DNA of 64,000 bases from Dryas octopetala (lineage: Eukaryota > Streptophyta > Magnoliopsida > Rosales > Rosaceae), in contig OY992836.1 of the NCBI GenBank assembly GCA_963921425.1, forward strand, positions 18,059,614 to 18,123,613, read 5' to 3'. The notes below the pieces were generated by a model. It was not told the origin of the DNA and did no database searches. It saw only the letters and a list, made by a program, of their open reading frames with translations. Below are positions 47,211 to 61,064 of this stretch, piece after piece. Within the stretch, counting starts at the first letter, position 1, and every line of letters begins with the position of its first letter. The position numbers and the translations under genes are program-made.

Positions 47211-48594
47211 GAGGTGGAGATTATTATTTCTTCAATTTTTTTTTTATGTAACTTAGTTCTAATCCGTTTTTCCCGCCTGCTTTTAGTCTCTAACATTGGG
47301 GCTAACTCAAAAAATTTACCCATATTAATTTCTTTCGCATAGGGACAAAAAAACAAACAAACAAACTGGCCAGGTCATTTGATTATTATTTTGTTATTAT
47401 TCTGGTTTGATTATATTTCAATGTTTTGACAGTAAAATACAAAAACCCTATGAAAGTTATTTTGAAATGAACAACCCCATGAATGTTGTGATGGTATGTA
47501 TATGACTGATTCAAATACATTTGTTTTGGGGGTATGTCCAAGATATTCAAACGCTTTTGAAAGTTGGAGGTACTATAAATATTGACAAATTAACATGTCT
47601 CAGTAATCAATAAATATGGTCCAAGACGACTGCTTGACTAGTGACTGTTGTTGTGGAGTATACTGATCGAGATGAGATGACCCAAATCCAATAATTCATG
47701 TCCCTCTCCATCTCCAACTCTGTGGCTTACTATACATATTTCCTTTGTCAAGTTGTCCACACCTACTAGTCATTGTCTTAAATGAGCTACCTAGCTACTT
47801 AATTTTACAGCTATGTATATGGGCTGAAAGCTTAGCTAGCTGATGATTTTTATTTAGGTACATTTCAATTATTAATTCAATGTGTGACGCTCCTAGATAC
47901 ATATATGGGTATTAAGAAGAAAGAAAAGCACACATAGGTCATGCTACATCTTGCACGTTTATGTGTCCAATGTTACCCACCAGAACAAGTAAAAAAAAAA
48001 GACCGAGAGGTTTGGTTGGCGGTGTGAGTAGTCGCATGTGGTCGGTGGGCCCCTCGCCCATGCAATAGCTTAATGAATTGAGTAATCTACAAAATCACAG
48101 TATAATAAATAATTATTATAATAGGTAGGTCCGTAGGTCCATTCCATTATTCGATTTCCGGTGGTACGGACAAGTTGAACGTTTTTCAAATTAAAGTTCC
48201 CTCTCGAGTCTTCCGACCTTTATTGGGTAAGTTCTATTCTCATAATCTCATTAGAGAAAAATTGTTTACATATGTTTTTGTTACATAACAATGTTAAAGT
48301 TCTAGACCAATTCAGTTAACATTTAGAAAGTTTCTAAATTTATTATCAATTATATTTTATGCAGGATTCGCTCCTATAGTGCATTCGTTATCTTATTTTT
48401 GATATTAAACGACTTGCGTCTTATGTTAAAATCTTTTATTTCATCATATGTTTCATAAAACAAATGGTGTCGTAGACTGGTTAGGTATAAGGTGTCACTT
48501 GCGTTATGACACACAAATTTGGGTCTCTATTTCCGATACCTCATGCTCAACTCTACTGAAAGAAGTAAAAAAATTAAGACAATTAACTGAGCTT
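47211..48594. other. Gene-free DNA between the PGI remnant and hAT copy B
   Basis: AT-rich. A weak SINE-like word set at about 48475-48590 (TGGTTAGGTATAAGG, then GGGTCTCTATTTCCGATAC) is the only structure noted. No gene recognised. Confidence 0.45.
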
Positions 48595-48602
48595 GTGGTT
48601 AT

Positions 48603-49623
48603 CAAGGAATAAAATTTCGGATTTCGAGAAAATTTCGATGAAAATTTCGATGAAAATTTCGACGGAAATTTCGAAGATTTTTAAATTTCGACAAAAATTA
48701 AACGGAAATGACGGAAATTACTATTAAAATACGAAAATTTTGAATGAAACTTTACCATATGTTTATTTAATATATTATCTACTAAATTGATAAAAAACAT
48801 TGAAGAAACCAAATTATATAGTAGGTTTTATGTGATATAAGATGAATATAGTACATGCTGAAGACAAATACTGTTAAATAAAATCAGTATATTATTTATA
48901 CTTTATAATCTGTATACTAAACCCTATGTATTTTATAATCTATATTCTATATTGTTTAGGATATGATATATGATATTAGGGTTTAGGCCTTTTAGGATAT
49001 TTTCAATTATTTTTTATATATAAATATATTATAGTTTATAGTTTAAAAACAACTAAACGAAACTCCAAAACGGCCAAATAAAACTCCAAACCAATTTTTT
49101 TCTTTACAATTGTCCAAAGGCCCCAAGCCCCAATCAACCCTAAACCTTTTAATTTTTTTCTCTTTTTTATTTATTTTTTTTTTTTCTTTCCTTCCTTTTC
49201 TTTTTTTTTTTTTTTTTTTTTTTCCTTCCTTTCCTTTCCTTTCTTCTCCCCCCGAGTCTCCACTTCAGCAGCTATTGTTTTTTCTTCATCCTCTCTCTCT
49301 CTCTCTCTCCCTCCCCCTCTGCCGTCGTCCCCCCGCCGTCCAAAAACCCAGATCTCAGTCTCACCGCCTATCGCCCAGATATGGTGGGGGAGATCTCAGT
49401 CTCACCGCCTGTCGCCCAGCTTCCCCCCGCCAGTCTCCCTACTAAGGTTTCCATTTTTTTTCCAAAAACCCAGCCTTCCTTCCAACACCAGATCTGTCTC
49501 ACCGCCAAAAATTTCGCCGAAATTATTTCGAAAATTTAACAAAAATGGGTTTCGATTTCGACACTCCAAAAAATCAAAATTTTCGGCGAAATTTCGACGA
49601 AAACTTCGAAATTTAATACCTTG
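48603..49623 (+). mobile_element. hAT-like non-autonomous element, copy B, both ends present
   Basis: The termini CAAGGAATAAAATTTCG and, reverse-complemented, CAAGGTATTAAATTTCG form a TIR of the hAT form CARRG. The flanks GTGGTTAT (48595-48602) and GTGGTTAC (49624-49631) fit an 8-bp target duplication with one mismatch. AAATTTCGA/AAAATTTCG words are repeated many times at both ends, like subterminal transposase-binding repeats. The core is a TTTTCC/CTCTCT pyrimidine tract. No transposase; a 111-codon open frame in the tract is low complexity. Confidence 0.8.
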
Positions 49624-49631
49624 GTGGTTAC

Positions 49632-50836
49632 ATACTTACATGCTTACATGCTCTAATTTCTTTTCATAAAAAAAAATATTTAAATTAACAAATGAGTGTA
49701 AGGAAGTAAAAAATTGTCAAATATAGACTTTTTTTTTTTTTTTTTGCCAATAAACAGACTTATTCAATTGGATAATTTCACTACTCAAAAACAGTCATTT
49801 ATAAAAAAAATCTCACACAAATTTTTTTTTTTCCCAAATGAGTTATTTCACATTCTACTCATGAAACAAAAACACTGCCCAAGTAAGAAAGAAGAAAAGT
49901 ATGGGCGCTAGTGGGACCCACTGCAGCACCATACCATGTGAGTGGATTCCAGTTTAGCGCGAAATTAGACCAAAAGCGTGTCCCCACTACAACGATCGAA
50001 CTTGGAACATTTTTTGTTTTTGGCCATTTAGGGTTTTTTATATTTAACCTTATTTTTTGGCCAACTTAAATATTAGAAAAAGGCTAAAAACAAAAACCGG
50101 AGCTCCGCTTTGCCACGTCGACTACCCGTTACTTTGTTGACAGTGTTGACAGCTACGTGCGCTTTATTTTCGGAATTCTCATTTCATTAATAAATAATCT
50201 TACGTTAATTACTACTTTAGTACCACATAGATTTTTATTAATAATCCACTTTATTTCAGTTGTAATTTCACTTCCCTTTTACGTCGCCGTTTTTACCTCC
50301 AAAATATTCTCACCGACCCCACCTACAGAGACTTGTTGGGAAATTTTTGAAATCTAAAAAATGAAAAAGTAGAAAAACCCAATTAGAAAATGGAGCGAAG
50401 AAGAAAATACAGTTCACAGTGAGAGTAACAAAACCCATCCTCCACAGATTTGCAGAGTGAGAGATTAAAGAAACAGTTTTTGGGTCTTACTGTTCTCATT
50501 TTTCCACAGCTGCAGACACACAGAAAGCTTTTCGCAGAAGCCAACCTTTTTCTCTTCCAAATCTCGCGCATTTAAGTTGATCTTCTCTGAAATCTCTCTC
50601 TCTTTCCTCTCTGTTCTCTGACTCTATACCACTCTCTTTTGGCATTGTTATCATTGAGCGGGTTCAGTGGTGCAAACCCAGAAGTTCGATTCATATGTGA
50701 GTTTGTTTTTGGGAAGAGAGAGTATTTGTTGTTTTGGGTTAAAGAAAGAGAAAAAGTTAATTTTGGGATTTTGGTTTGTGAGTTTTTTAAATTTTTAATC
50801 TTTGTTGCAGGTGAAGAAAGAAGGAGCCCAGAAGAC
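49632..50836 (+). promoter_or_regulatory. Upstream region and 5' UTR of the At4g24610-like gene
   Basis: A CT-rich leader (about 50585-50630) precedes a likely 5' UTR intron, 50697-50810 (CATAT|GTGAGT ... TTGCAG|GTGAAG), ending 26 bp before the ATG. Minus-strand open frames in this stretch are shadows without family similarity. The rest is AT-rich with T-runs. Confidence 0.55.
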
Positions 50837-53800
50837 ATGTTCACAGAAGGTCTAGATAGGAGTGCCCTTCGATGGGTAAGAGAGGTCTGCTTCACAAACT
50901 CATCAACCTCTTTCTTTTCATTTTGTACTATTGTTTGAGTGAATGTTGCTTGTTCTAGTGTTATTAGGATCTGGGTATGTGTTAATTTACTTGCATGCGT
51001 TTTTTGAAGTAGAAAAGTTTTGAAATTGGAACTTTTATGGGTTTTGTTCTTAATCAGAAGGAAGTTCCATTCTCGAATTCTAGTTTGAGACCTCGAATTG
51101 ATCCGGTGACACACATCCGTGGTGGTAGCGGTGGCAGGGGATTTGGACTCCCCCCGCCGTCCAAGTTTAGAAGTGGTCATTTGCCCTCCAATGCCATTCC
51201 GGTTTCTCGGACAATCCCGGGTAGCGGAGTTGATAGTGCGTCTGCTTCTGATAATGACATGTCCACTGATTCAGAAGAGGGCGTTTATGGAGGTAGATAC
51301 TCACTGGATTCGTCGCCACAAGATGATAGGATTCCCAGTGCCGCTGCTGCTCATATATATGGGAAGCCGTCGCATGGCCAACCCCATTACGGAAGTGATT
51401 ATACATACTCAGATGTCAGTTCATCAATGGACACTGTAGTGGGGAGACATAAGCCTGTGACGGAGAGGTTGGTGAGGGGAACTGGCAAGTATCCAGTCAG
51501 GCGGAATGGTTATGTCGAGGATGAGTCATCGGATTCGGCTGCAAGCTCTGAATTTTCTACTTCACAAGCAGGAGGAAGCATCAACAGTACAGTGCCACGT
51601 AATAGAGCCCAATTTTCAGAGGGATATGCCTCAAGCGTGCCATCACGGAGGAACTTGGAAAGTGCTGCTGACGAGGTTTGTAGTGCTTAAATTCTACTTG
51701 GATTGTTGTTTGATGTCAAATATAGCATGTTATCAAAGACCTACTCGAGTTGAGGCATTTAGTGTTATGGTGACTAAATCATTGTTTCATATTAGTTAAA
51801 TAAATATTGGATACTCTTTCCTCTTCGTTTGCCACACAAAGGTTGGCAAAGCTAAATTGTTGAAAGAATTGTTTTATTCATGTATGTGTATTAACTTTCT
51901 ATCTAACAAGCCAACATTGTGGCATCAAGATTGATAAATAATGGTGTACTATGGTACTGATACTTTTGATAAATCTGTCAACTTTGCAGGATTTGCATTC
52001 CAGAAACCTGCAGAATAGAAAGTTATCTGATGATGATGTTCCCAGTGCACCACCTTTTTGTGGTGCAACTCAGGAAATTCATCAGGATGATGAGAAAAGT
52101 CCATCTAGAGTACATAGGACACCACATGCAACCTCTTCATCCGAGTTCAAAACCATCTGTGGTCAAAAGCAGGAGGGAATTACTGGAAATGGGAATCTTG
52201 ACCAGTTTGTAAGGTCTGTATTTATTATTTCAATATTTCTCTTTAGCAAAATGGCATGCATTTATGCTATGCTGGAAAGACACGTCACACTTGTGGTTTC
52301 ACAAATATGCACTTGAGGCGTGTTACTCTAGTTTTTATGTTCTTCACAAAGACATACACATTTGATATATATGTATCTATCTACGTATTAAATTTGAGAA
52401 AGTGGACCAACACATTTTATTATCTCTGTTCACAGAACTACCACTGGTTCCGAAGCTGCTGTGCCATCATGTCCAGCTCGCGTCCCCACATTTTATGCAA
52501 GGTATCTCCAAGAAACACCATAATTGTAGATGGTATTTTTGTTACAAAGCTTTGTTTTTGCCATCTAAAATTTTATTAACTGTGTTCGTGTCTTTTGAAA
52601 ATCAAAATCAGTGCTCTAGGGTCATGGCATGCTGTCATTGCATATGATGCATGTGCGCGTCTTTGCCTTCATGCTTGGGCAATGGAATGCATGGAAGCTC
52701 CCATGTTCTTAGAAAATGAATGTGCTCTACTACGAGATGCATTTGGGTGAGTCCACTTCCTTCACCGCCTTATTCTTCTATCTTGCCCTCAATTTTGTGG
52801 GCTTTTTGATATATTCTTGCCCTCAAATCCCTGCATGAATTCCTGTTGTAAATAGATTTTTCCGCAACCACTGCACCAGGTCAATCAATCTGATGTTGCA
52901 AACTGTTATAATTGAGAATGTATTTGCAACTTTATGTTTTTGCTGAATGCGAGAAGTGAAAAGTTAGGTAGCGATGAATTTTTTTTGTTCGGTGAAAGGT
53001 AGCGATGGGTTTCCATTATACCTGAATATTATACCCTGCATGATGTAAAAGTACAGTGCATGATTTTCAAAATCATCTTGACTTTATCTTTTACACTGTT
53101 GACACTTCTAATCTTGTTAAAACCTTGTTGTCAAAAAATTAGTTTACGGCAAGTGCTTTTACAATCAGAGGAGGAATTGTTGGCAAAGCGCACTTCAGAG
53201 CTTGCCAATGAGAAAGCTGCTCCAAAGCCTAAGAAAATTGTTGGCAGGATGAAAGTGCAAGGTAGCATTTCATGCCAGTTTTTAAATTCTTATTTTTGAA
53301 GTTCTTGGTTAGGAGACTGTCTTGAATTCTTGTTCATGTGCAGTGCGTAGAATGAAAATGGCCCTGGACCCACCTACTGGCTGTAGCATTTCGACTCTAA
53401 GGCCACCAATAATCAATTTGGAATCCATTCGATATCGCTTCTCCAGCTTACAGTCTACACTCACTTCTGGATGGCAAGCCCTACGGAAGATTCGTGTTGT
53501 ACCTCGTGTACCTGCAAATGGCTCCTTTTCACGTCAGAGCTTGGCATATGTGCATGCTGGTACCCAGTATATAAAACAGGTGTCTGGACTCTTGAAAACT
53601 GGTGTAACAACTCTACGCAACAGTTCATCCTCATATGAAGTTGTGCATGGTATGAAAATGGCAAACTTATGCTCTCTCTCTCTCTCTCTAATAGAAAACT
53701 TCATGCTCTTTACTGCTGGGACTTAACCAGTCTTCATCCCTGCCCCCATCCCGCATTCTGCAAAAACTTATCCAAACTAAATTAGCTGCTGATTTGGATT

Positions 53801-56800
53801 TCTCTTTTGAAAGGCGTGTGAGCCATTTCTACAGTATATAAGGATAATTATTCTAACATAAGTGTTGCTTTGGACAACTAAGCCCCTTATTGTATATTAG
53901 TGAGTAGTGAAAGAAATTTCGATTGATTCGACTTGCACCATCTAAGACACTATTCTCAATTTCCTATTTCATAGGGAACGATCTGGTGTCTCAAAGAGCA
54001 TAAATGATAATACGTGTGGTCCTTTAGTTGCAAATTACATGAAGGAAACCCATTAATATAGATGTTGAAGATAAAAAATAGACTTCACCCGCCAATGCTT
54101 TCTAACAATTGTTGTACTCTATTTGAAAATCTGAATGTGCTTCCCCTGTCATTAAAGCCTTGAATTATTTAATAAATTATCTTTATTTTTTTAAAAAAAT
54201 ATGAGCATATTCTTGTGTTTAGGAATTTATGGGCTGCTTATGAGGCATCCTCATTCATTTTTTGTTTTGCGTGATACAATTTTTTATATATACTGCTATG
54301 TTAGTAGCATATAAAATTTCATTCTCTTAAAATTTTCTTCATGAATAACTTGTGGTTTTTAACATCACTCTTAAATGGCACCAGAAACATACTCTTGTTT
54401 GTTAAGACTGAAAAGTTCAACTGAAGAAGATGCCATCAAGATGCATCCTGGATCTGGCGAAACTCATGTCTTGTATGTTCGCTTGTCCCAATTGTTCTTT
54501 TAATATTATATCTGCTTGAGAAAGGTACTGACAACTCTTACAGCTTTCCAGATAGTTTGGGAGATGATCTGATAGTTGAAGTCCTTGATTCAAAGGGAAA
54601 GCATTTTGGCCGAGTCCTTGTTCAAGTGGCAACCGTTGCTGATGACCCTGTAATATTTTCTTAATCCTGACCGTAGCTATAGCTATTAAATATAAATTAA
54701 AATGATAATGGTCATGCTAAAAAATGTTAATGTTGAATGCAGGCTGACAAGCAACGCTGGTTTTCTGTCTATCGTGAACCAGAACATGAGCTTGTGGGCA
54801 AGATACAGCTTTCAATATATTATTCAACAGGTGCAGATGACAGTAGTTATCCCAAGGTGTGCTTTTTATATTTTAGCCATGTTTATGGAGAGTTTCTCTA
54901 TCTGTGGTTTCATAACTGAATTAGGTTTTTGTTATCTAAATAAATGGTAAACTGTAAAAGATATTTTTAAATCATTGCACAATGTTACTGATATACATGG
55001 CCATATCTTGATTGTTCAAGATTGTCAGGAGCATTATTTATAGATGAAGATCTGATCTTGGCATTACTATTCATTATCATGCATTATAATATATATATAA
55101 TATAATATAATATATATAGGCTTGATTGACAGGACAGTAGAAGCAGCATCCTATAATTTCCCTTTTTTTAACTGGTAAAATACCTGTTGTGTTTATCTCA
55201 AGATTTTTATCCAATATCCAAATAAAAAATATATACCTCATTAAAATTGCGCTGCTGGAATCTTCTAAAGCTGAAGGAACGATAAGAGTTTTGGATCTTT
55301 TCTTTGGGAGTTCTCGAATTATTCTTCATCAATGTATATAACCCACCCCTTCAGTCGTGCCACAACAAAAAAAACAAAAAAAAAAAAAAAAACAAGAAAA
55401 GGGAAGAAAGTATAGAGGTTTCTTTATTGTTTAAATTTTTCATATTGCATGAAGAATGATCATTAAATTATTGCCTGAATGTGGGAATATGGATACTTTA
55501 TTTTATACAATGGATTACAAAATAGCTTTGTGATATTATTTGCTTTGGTGTTCAGTGTGCCTCTGTTGCAGAAACTGTTGCATATGACCTAGTTTTAGAA
55601 GTTGCTATGAAGGTTCAGCATTTTCAACAAAGGAATCTATTGTTGCATGGTCCATGGAAATGGCTTTTAACAGAGTTTGCATCATACTATGGTGTTTCTG
55701 ATGTATACACCAAGCTAAGGTAATGGAATGTTGGGTTTTTGGCTTGTTCCTGTTGAAATGATACAGCCATGTATATCATTATTCTAAGCTGTCACTTTTT
55801 ATTGTTTTGTACAATTCCGATAGATACCTTTCTTATGTTATGGATGTGGCTACACCAACTGCTGATTGCCTAAACTTGGTGTACGATTTGCTAATGCCTG
55901 TTTTAACGAAAGGCCACAATAAGAGCACACTGAGTTACCAGGAGGTACAAATTGCACATTATCTTGAAGTATCTTGAAGCATGTATCATTGTTTCTTTTG
56001 CTATTAACTTTAATGCTTTGCCTAGCTTGTGTTTTGGCATGTTTTTCGTTTATTACATTCTACTTTCTTTCCATGTCTCTTCTAACAGACTGTAATACTT
56101 TTGCTTGTTACAGAACCGAATCTTAGGAGAAACAAAGGAGCAAATTGAACAAATTCTTAAACTAGCTTTTGAGAACTACAAGTCCTTGGATGAATCATCG
56201 CTTTCAGGTATTATGGAGGTTTTTCGTCTGGCAACTGGGCATGCTGCACCTGCATTGGAGCCTGCTGTTAAACTTTATATGCTTCTTCACGATATCTTAT
56301 CTCCCGAGGCTCAGACTGCTTTATGCCACTATTTCCAGGTTTGAGAAACCTTCAGTTTATTTAAGAATGATTGCTCTACTTGATATATCTATTTGTATCT
56401 CTAAGTGGTAGTGAGTTGCCAGGTTGCTGCAAAAAAGAGATCAAGAAGGCACCTGGCTGAGACAGATGAATATATTACCAACAACAGCGAAGGAACTTCT
56501 ATGGATACTTTGAGTATGACGACTGCTTACCAGAAAATGAAATCCCTGTGCCTTAACATTAGGAATGAAATTCGCACTGATATTGAGATCCATAATCAGC
56601 ATATACTCCCCAGGTATCATACCTCAAACGATCGGGTGAATGCTTAAAATGTGGTTTCAGTTCTGTTGTAAATCTTTATGCCATTAGAGCCACTGTCTTT
56701 TGATGCATTTTTATATTTTCAACCAGTAGGCTCACTTTCATGTTAGTAAAATGATGATAAAAAGCTGCCATGCATATTGTCAGAGTGATTTGTGGTTCAC

Positions 56801-59800
56801 AGTATTGTAAGCATACATGAATTGATAATTTGACATAGGATATTGAATCTCGTGATAATATTTGATATTTTTTTACATATATATATATGATTCCGTGGAA
56901 ATATCTTTATTAAAAAAAAAAAAAACTTAGATAATGTGATAGGGATTAGTGGTCGTCCACTTTGATGTTTATCACTTTTATGATTTTGATTTATTTTCTT
57001 TCCTGATTATCTAGGTTAGATATATAGGGTTTTTCTTCATGTATATCTCCGATTATTTCACAAATGTTTATCCGGTTGTGTTGGCCTCTATCAATAAGGC
57101 CTGTGTTCCAGCATTGGAGACTTGATTATTGAACAAACTTGAATTTCACCCTTAATTCCTTTCCATATATTCTCCTTCCATACAACTTCTCTTCCTTAGT
57201 TTTATTTCTTTGTTAATCTGCACTGGTAACAAATCATAATGTGTTTGTTCTAATCAAAATATGAACAAGCTCGTGTTTATTCTAATAAAATCTGTGTTTC
57301 TCATAAGAAAGATCTTTAGTAAAACTAATGTGTTTGCGTCGGATGAAATGGTTGTGCTATGTGCAACAATAACGACTCATTGGTTTAACTGAATAGCTAA
57401 ACAAAATAGATAGACATTTCCCCTCGTCTCTGGTCAATTGATCTTGTTAATCTTATGCTATCTTTAGCTTCTTCTTCTTTTTTTTTTTTTTTTTTTTTTT
57501 TTTCTAATCAGAAAATACCTGTAGCAATTTCTTATTGTTCTTTATATATATACATATATATATATAGTTCCAGAAAATCTTACATCCTTGAATGTATCAT
57601 GTATTGCAGAACAGCAGAAAGAAAAGTATAATTCTTTCTATGGCGTGTTCCATATTGTATGCAATTTGAGATGTATCTTATGGTACTGATATAGCAAGTA
57701 GATCCAATTGGTAGGAACAAAACTCTTATCTCAGAAGTTTGTTCTCTAAGTCGCATAATGCTGGAACAATAAGGAGAATAATATTCGTATTAGCTTCGCT
57801 AATGATATTACCAAAAGCGAAGTGATGAACAATGAGTTCTGTCTATTTATTGTTTTTCTATTCCTTCTAGTTGGCACATCTATCTCACACAATATTTTTT
57901 ATCACATATGGCCTTAGGATTAGGGTTTGTGCAGTTGACTTCTGTTCGCTAACTTTTGTGATTGTAAGAAATGATACCTTTTGCTATTTGAACCACTGCT
58001 GTTGTGAAACATTCTTCTCATATGTACCATACTGAATTTTGGCTTGTCTACATAATTTCCTTGCCATAGTGGAAAGCATGCTTTCTGTTATTTTTTCCAA
58101 AATAAGGAGGTTGCAATCATTACTTTAGGTCATGTCTTCTGTTTCCATGTTGCTTATCTGCATTGTTTTGTCCTTTGTGGTTTGTCTTGCTGTCTGATGT
58201 TGGACAAATATGATTCTAATGCTTGAACTTTCATGCAACAGTTTCATAGACCTCCCAAATCTGTCTTCATCAATATACAGCACAGAGCTATGCAGTAGAT
58301 TGCGTGCTTTCCTCATTGCCTGCCCCCCAGCTGGTCCTTCACCTCCTGTAGCAGAACTTGTTATAGCCACAGCAGATTTTCAGAGGGACCTTGCTAGCTG
58401 GAACATCAAGTAATGTTAATTTTGTTGCAACTACTGTTAAAACTTAATTACATTTTGGTTTGCATGGTTCTCACTCATTTTTTGTTATCTCAGTCATGTT
58501 AAAGGTGGAGTTGATGCAAAAGAATTGTTCCACCTGTATATTATGGTGTGGATTCAAGATAAGCGCCGTTGTTTGCTCGAGGCATGCAAATTAGACAAGG
58601 TACATATGCTAAAACAATAGTTTTTGTAGGACTGTTAAAGGATGCCTTTGAAAAATATTCTTAATTATATAAATTAAAATGCATTTTAACATTTCAGTTC
58701 AAATTGGTATCTGAAAGTTATTCACTTGTAGGTAAAATGGTCGGGAGTTAAGACACGACATTCTACGACTCCTTTTGTGGATGAAATGTATGATCGTCTG
58801 AAAGAAACCTTGAGTGACTATGAGATCATCATTTGCCGGTGGCCTGAATATACCTTTGTTCTGGAGAATGTAAGTCAGATACATTCCTAATGTCTCAAAA
58901 TCTTTATACTCTACTTTGGTATTTGTCACTACCACATCGACTAGGAACACATTCCCAACAATTATTGATGGAATTGCACAAATCTCAGTCATCCATGTAT
59001 GTGCGATTCATATGTGACGAATTTGGGGCTCACATGTGCTCCCATGCAATTGATGGTAGAGAATTTCATCTTGCGGAGGGTGCATGCCGCTTAATTGTTG
59101 GTGATATGCTCCCATCATCACTTTTTCATGATTTATCTTATTCTTCTTATATTTTTTATAATTCTCTACAAATAATGATTAAAGAATAAAAAACAGAGCT
59201 AATTCATTTTACTAATCAGGAAAAGGAAAATGCCAGCCAATCTTGTAATACAATAGTGCTGTTCACTCAATATTTCTATATTCAATTCATAATAAAAACT
59301 TTCCCTTCATTTCCTCAATGTTGTTGTGTATTTACTTTATTGGTTAACTTTAAGGAGTAAATAGAGGTTTACCCCTGGAGGTTTGCAAAATGAGTTTCTT
59401 GTTATCTTGTTAATTGACATTTTAATTTGTTTTGCAATATTACCTATCATATTTGCCTTTTTTTTTGGGTTCATTTTATTCCACATAGTAGAACTTGAAA
59501 TTTGGGAGATTGAACATGTTCATTATCTTATTGGAAAATTGAAAAGAAATAGAAACACTTATATTGAACTTATTTGATAATTTTCAACTATGTTTCAATA
59601 AAAGGCTATTGCTGACATCGAGAAGGCCATAGTGGAATCTTTAGACAAGCAATATGCAGATGTATTGGCACCATTGAAGGAAAATTTGGCGCCAAAGAAA
59701 TTTGGGTTCAAGTATGTTCAGAAACTTGCCAAAAGATCTGTGTGCTCCTATTCCGTCCCTGATGAGGTTAGTTGGATTTTCAAACTTTTTGTGGTTATCC

Positions 59801-61064
59801 TGAATATGCCTATACTTTGGTTTAAAAATTTGTTGTTTCATTTCAGCTGGGAATTCTGTTGAATTCCTTGAAAAGAATGTTGGATGTCCTTCGGCCCCAA
59901 ATAGAAGTTCAGTTCAAATCATGGGGTTCCTGCATCCCTGAAGGTGGAAATACAGTTCCTGGAGAGCGTCTCAGTGAAGTCACTGTAATGCTGAGAGCTA
60001 AGTTTAGAAACTACTTGCAAGCTGTTGTGGAGAAACTTGCAGAGAATGTGAGTATCTTCATTATAGTGATGCATCTCTGTTTGAATTAGTTATACGAAAA
60101 TGTCATAAAATTAAGTCAAAAGGTATACGTTTGGACAAAAAAGAATTGATCTTGAAATCATGAAAATGGATGCATTTCTGTTCCATATAATAGTTTGTAT
60201 TTATGCATGTTTTCTGTGTGCTATCTTTGAGACTAGATGCTATTTCAACTTATCTTCCATTACCATGGTGGGCTCATTGTAAATTAGTGTAATAAAATCA
60301 AAATATTAGTTTATAAAGATCTGAATTTCTGGATTTCTAATGGCCAAGAAAAAGTATTGTTCTTCTGCACATGTTTGCAGTAAGCAAGCTGTTGCTTTGT
60401 CCATTCAGTATGCTTTGTGGATGATTAAGTAGTGATTTTTGTAATGTGCCACTGATTTTCATCTCTTACACTGTTTCAGACAAAGTTGCAGAATGCTACT
60501 AAGCTCAAAAAGATTCTCCAAGAGTCAAAGGAGACCGTGGTAGATTCAGATGTGAGAAGTAGAATGCAGCCTCTGAAAGAACAGCTGACAGATTCAATAA
60601 ATCACCTTCATACAGTCCTTGAGACTAATGTCTTTATTGCAATCTGTCGAGGTTTCTGGGACCGGATGGGACAAGTAAGCTCTTCAATCTGGGTCTTCCA
60701 AAAGTCCAGGCTATGGGCTCATGCTTTTGCTTATCTAATGTGGCTCTCTTCTGTGACAGGATGTTCTAAGTTTCTTGGAGAACAGAAAAGAAAATAGGTC
60801 ATGGTATAAGGGTTCACGAATTGCTGTCTCTGTAAGTAGTGGCCGATACCCCCCTTCCTTTCTTTTGTGGGTCTGATAGTTTCCCTTCTAATACTTTTTC
60901 CTAATTTGCAGATTCTAGATGACACCTTTGCATCACAGATGCAACAGTTGTTGGGGAATGCACTACTGGAGAAGGACTTGGAACCCCCTCGATGCATCAT
61001 GGAAGTCCGGTCTATGCTTTGCAAGGATGCTGCCAATCACAAGGACAACACCTATTATTATTAG
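50837..61064 (+). CDS. Large conserved plant protein of the At4g24610/At5g65440 family
   Basis: Twenty-two exons starting at 50837, 51058, 51990, 52436, 52612, 53143, 53344, 54385, 54544, 54743, 55556, 55824, 56114, 56423, 58242, 58494, 58732, 59605, 59847, 60480, 60760 and 60912. All junctions are GT-AG and phase-consistent, giving 1,239 residues. The start MFTEGLDRSALRWVREKEVP is the family signature. Residues 20 to about 300 are Ser-rich and probably disordered (GVYGGRYSLDSSPQDDR, YSDVSSSMDTV). A middle segment around 505-610 has beta-rich C2-like character (DDLIVEVLDSKGKHFGRVLV, ELVGKIQLSIYYS). The C-terminal half is helical and might be MUN/MHD-related; that is a guess. Databases call relatives pesticidal crystal cry8Ba protein; I see no toxin features and regard that name as an error. 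Function unknown. Intron 14 is about 1.6 kb. Confidence 0.92.

Noticed and set aside
49110-49445. 111-codon open frame rich in Phe, Ser and Leu
   Set aside because: It is the pyrimidine-rich core of hAT-like copy B; low complexity, no domain.
50572-51180. 202-codon minus-strand open frame at the start of the large gene
   Set aside because: Antisense to the 5' UTR, intron and exon 2 of a well-supported gene; no similarity seen.
50837-61064. Database-style name pesticidal crystal protein for this gene family
   Set aside because: No Cry-toxin fold, signal or domain is visible; the gene is a normal multi-exon plant gene and the name looks like an annotation error.
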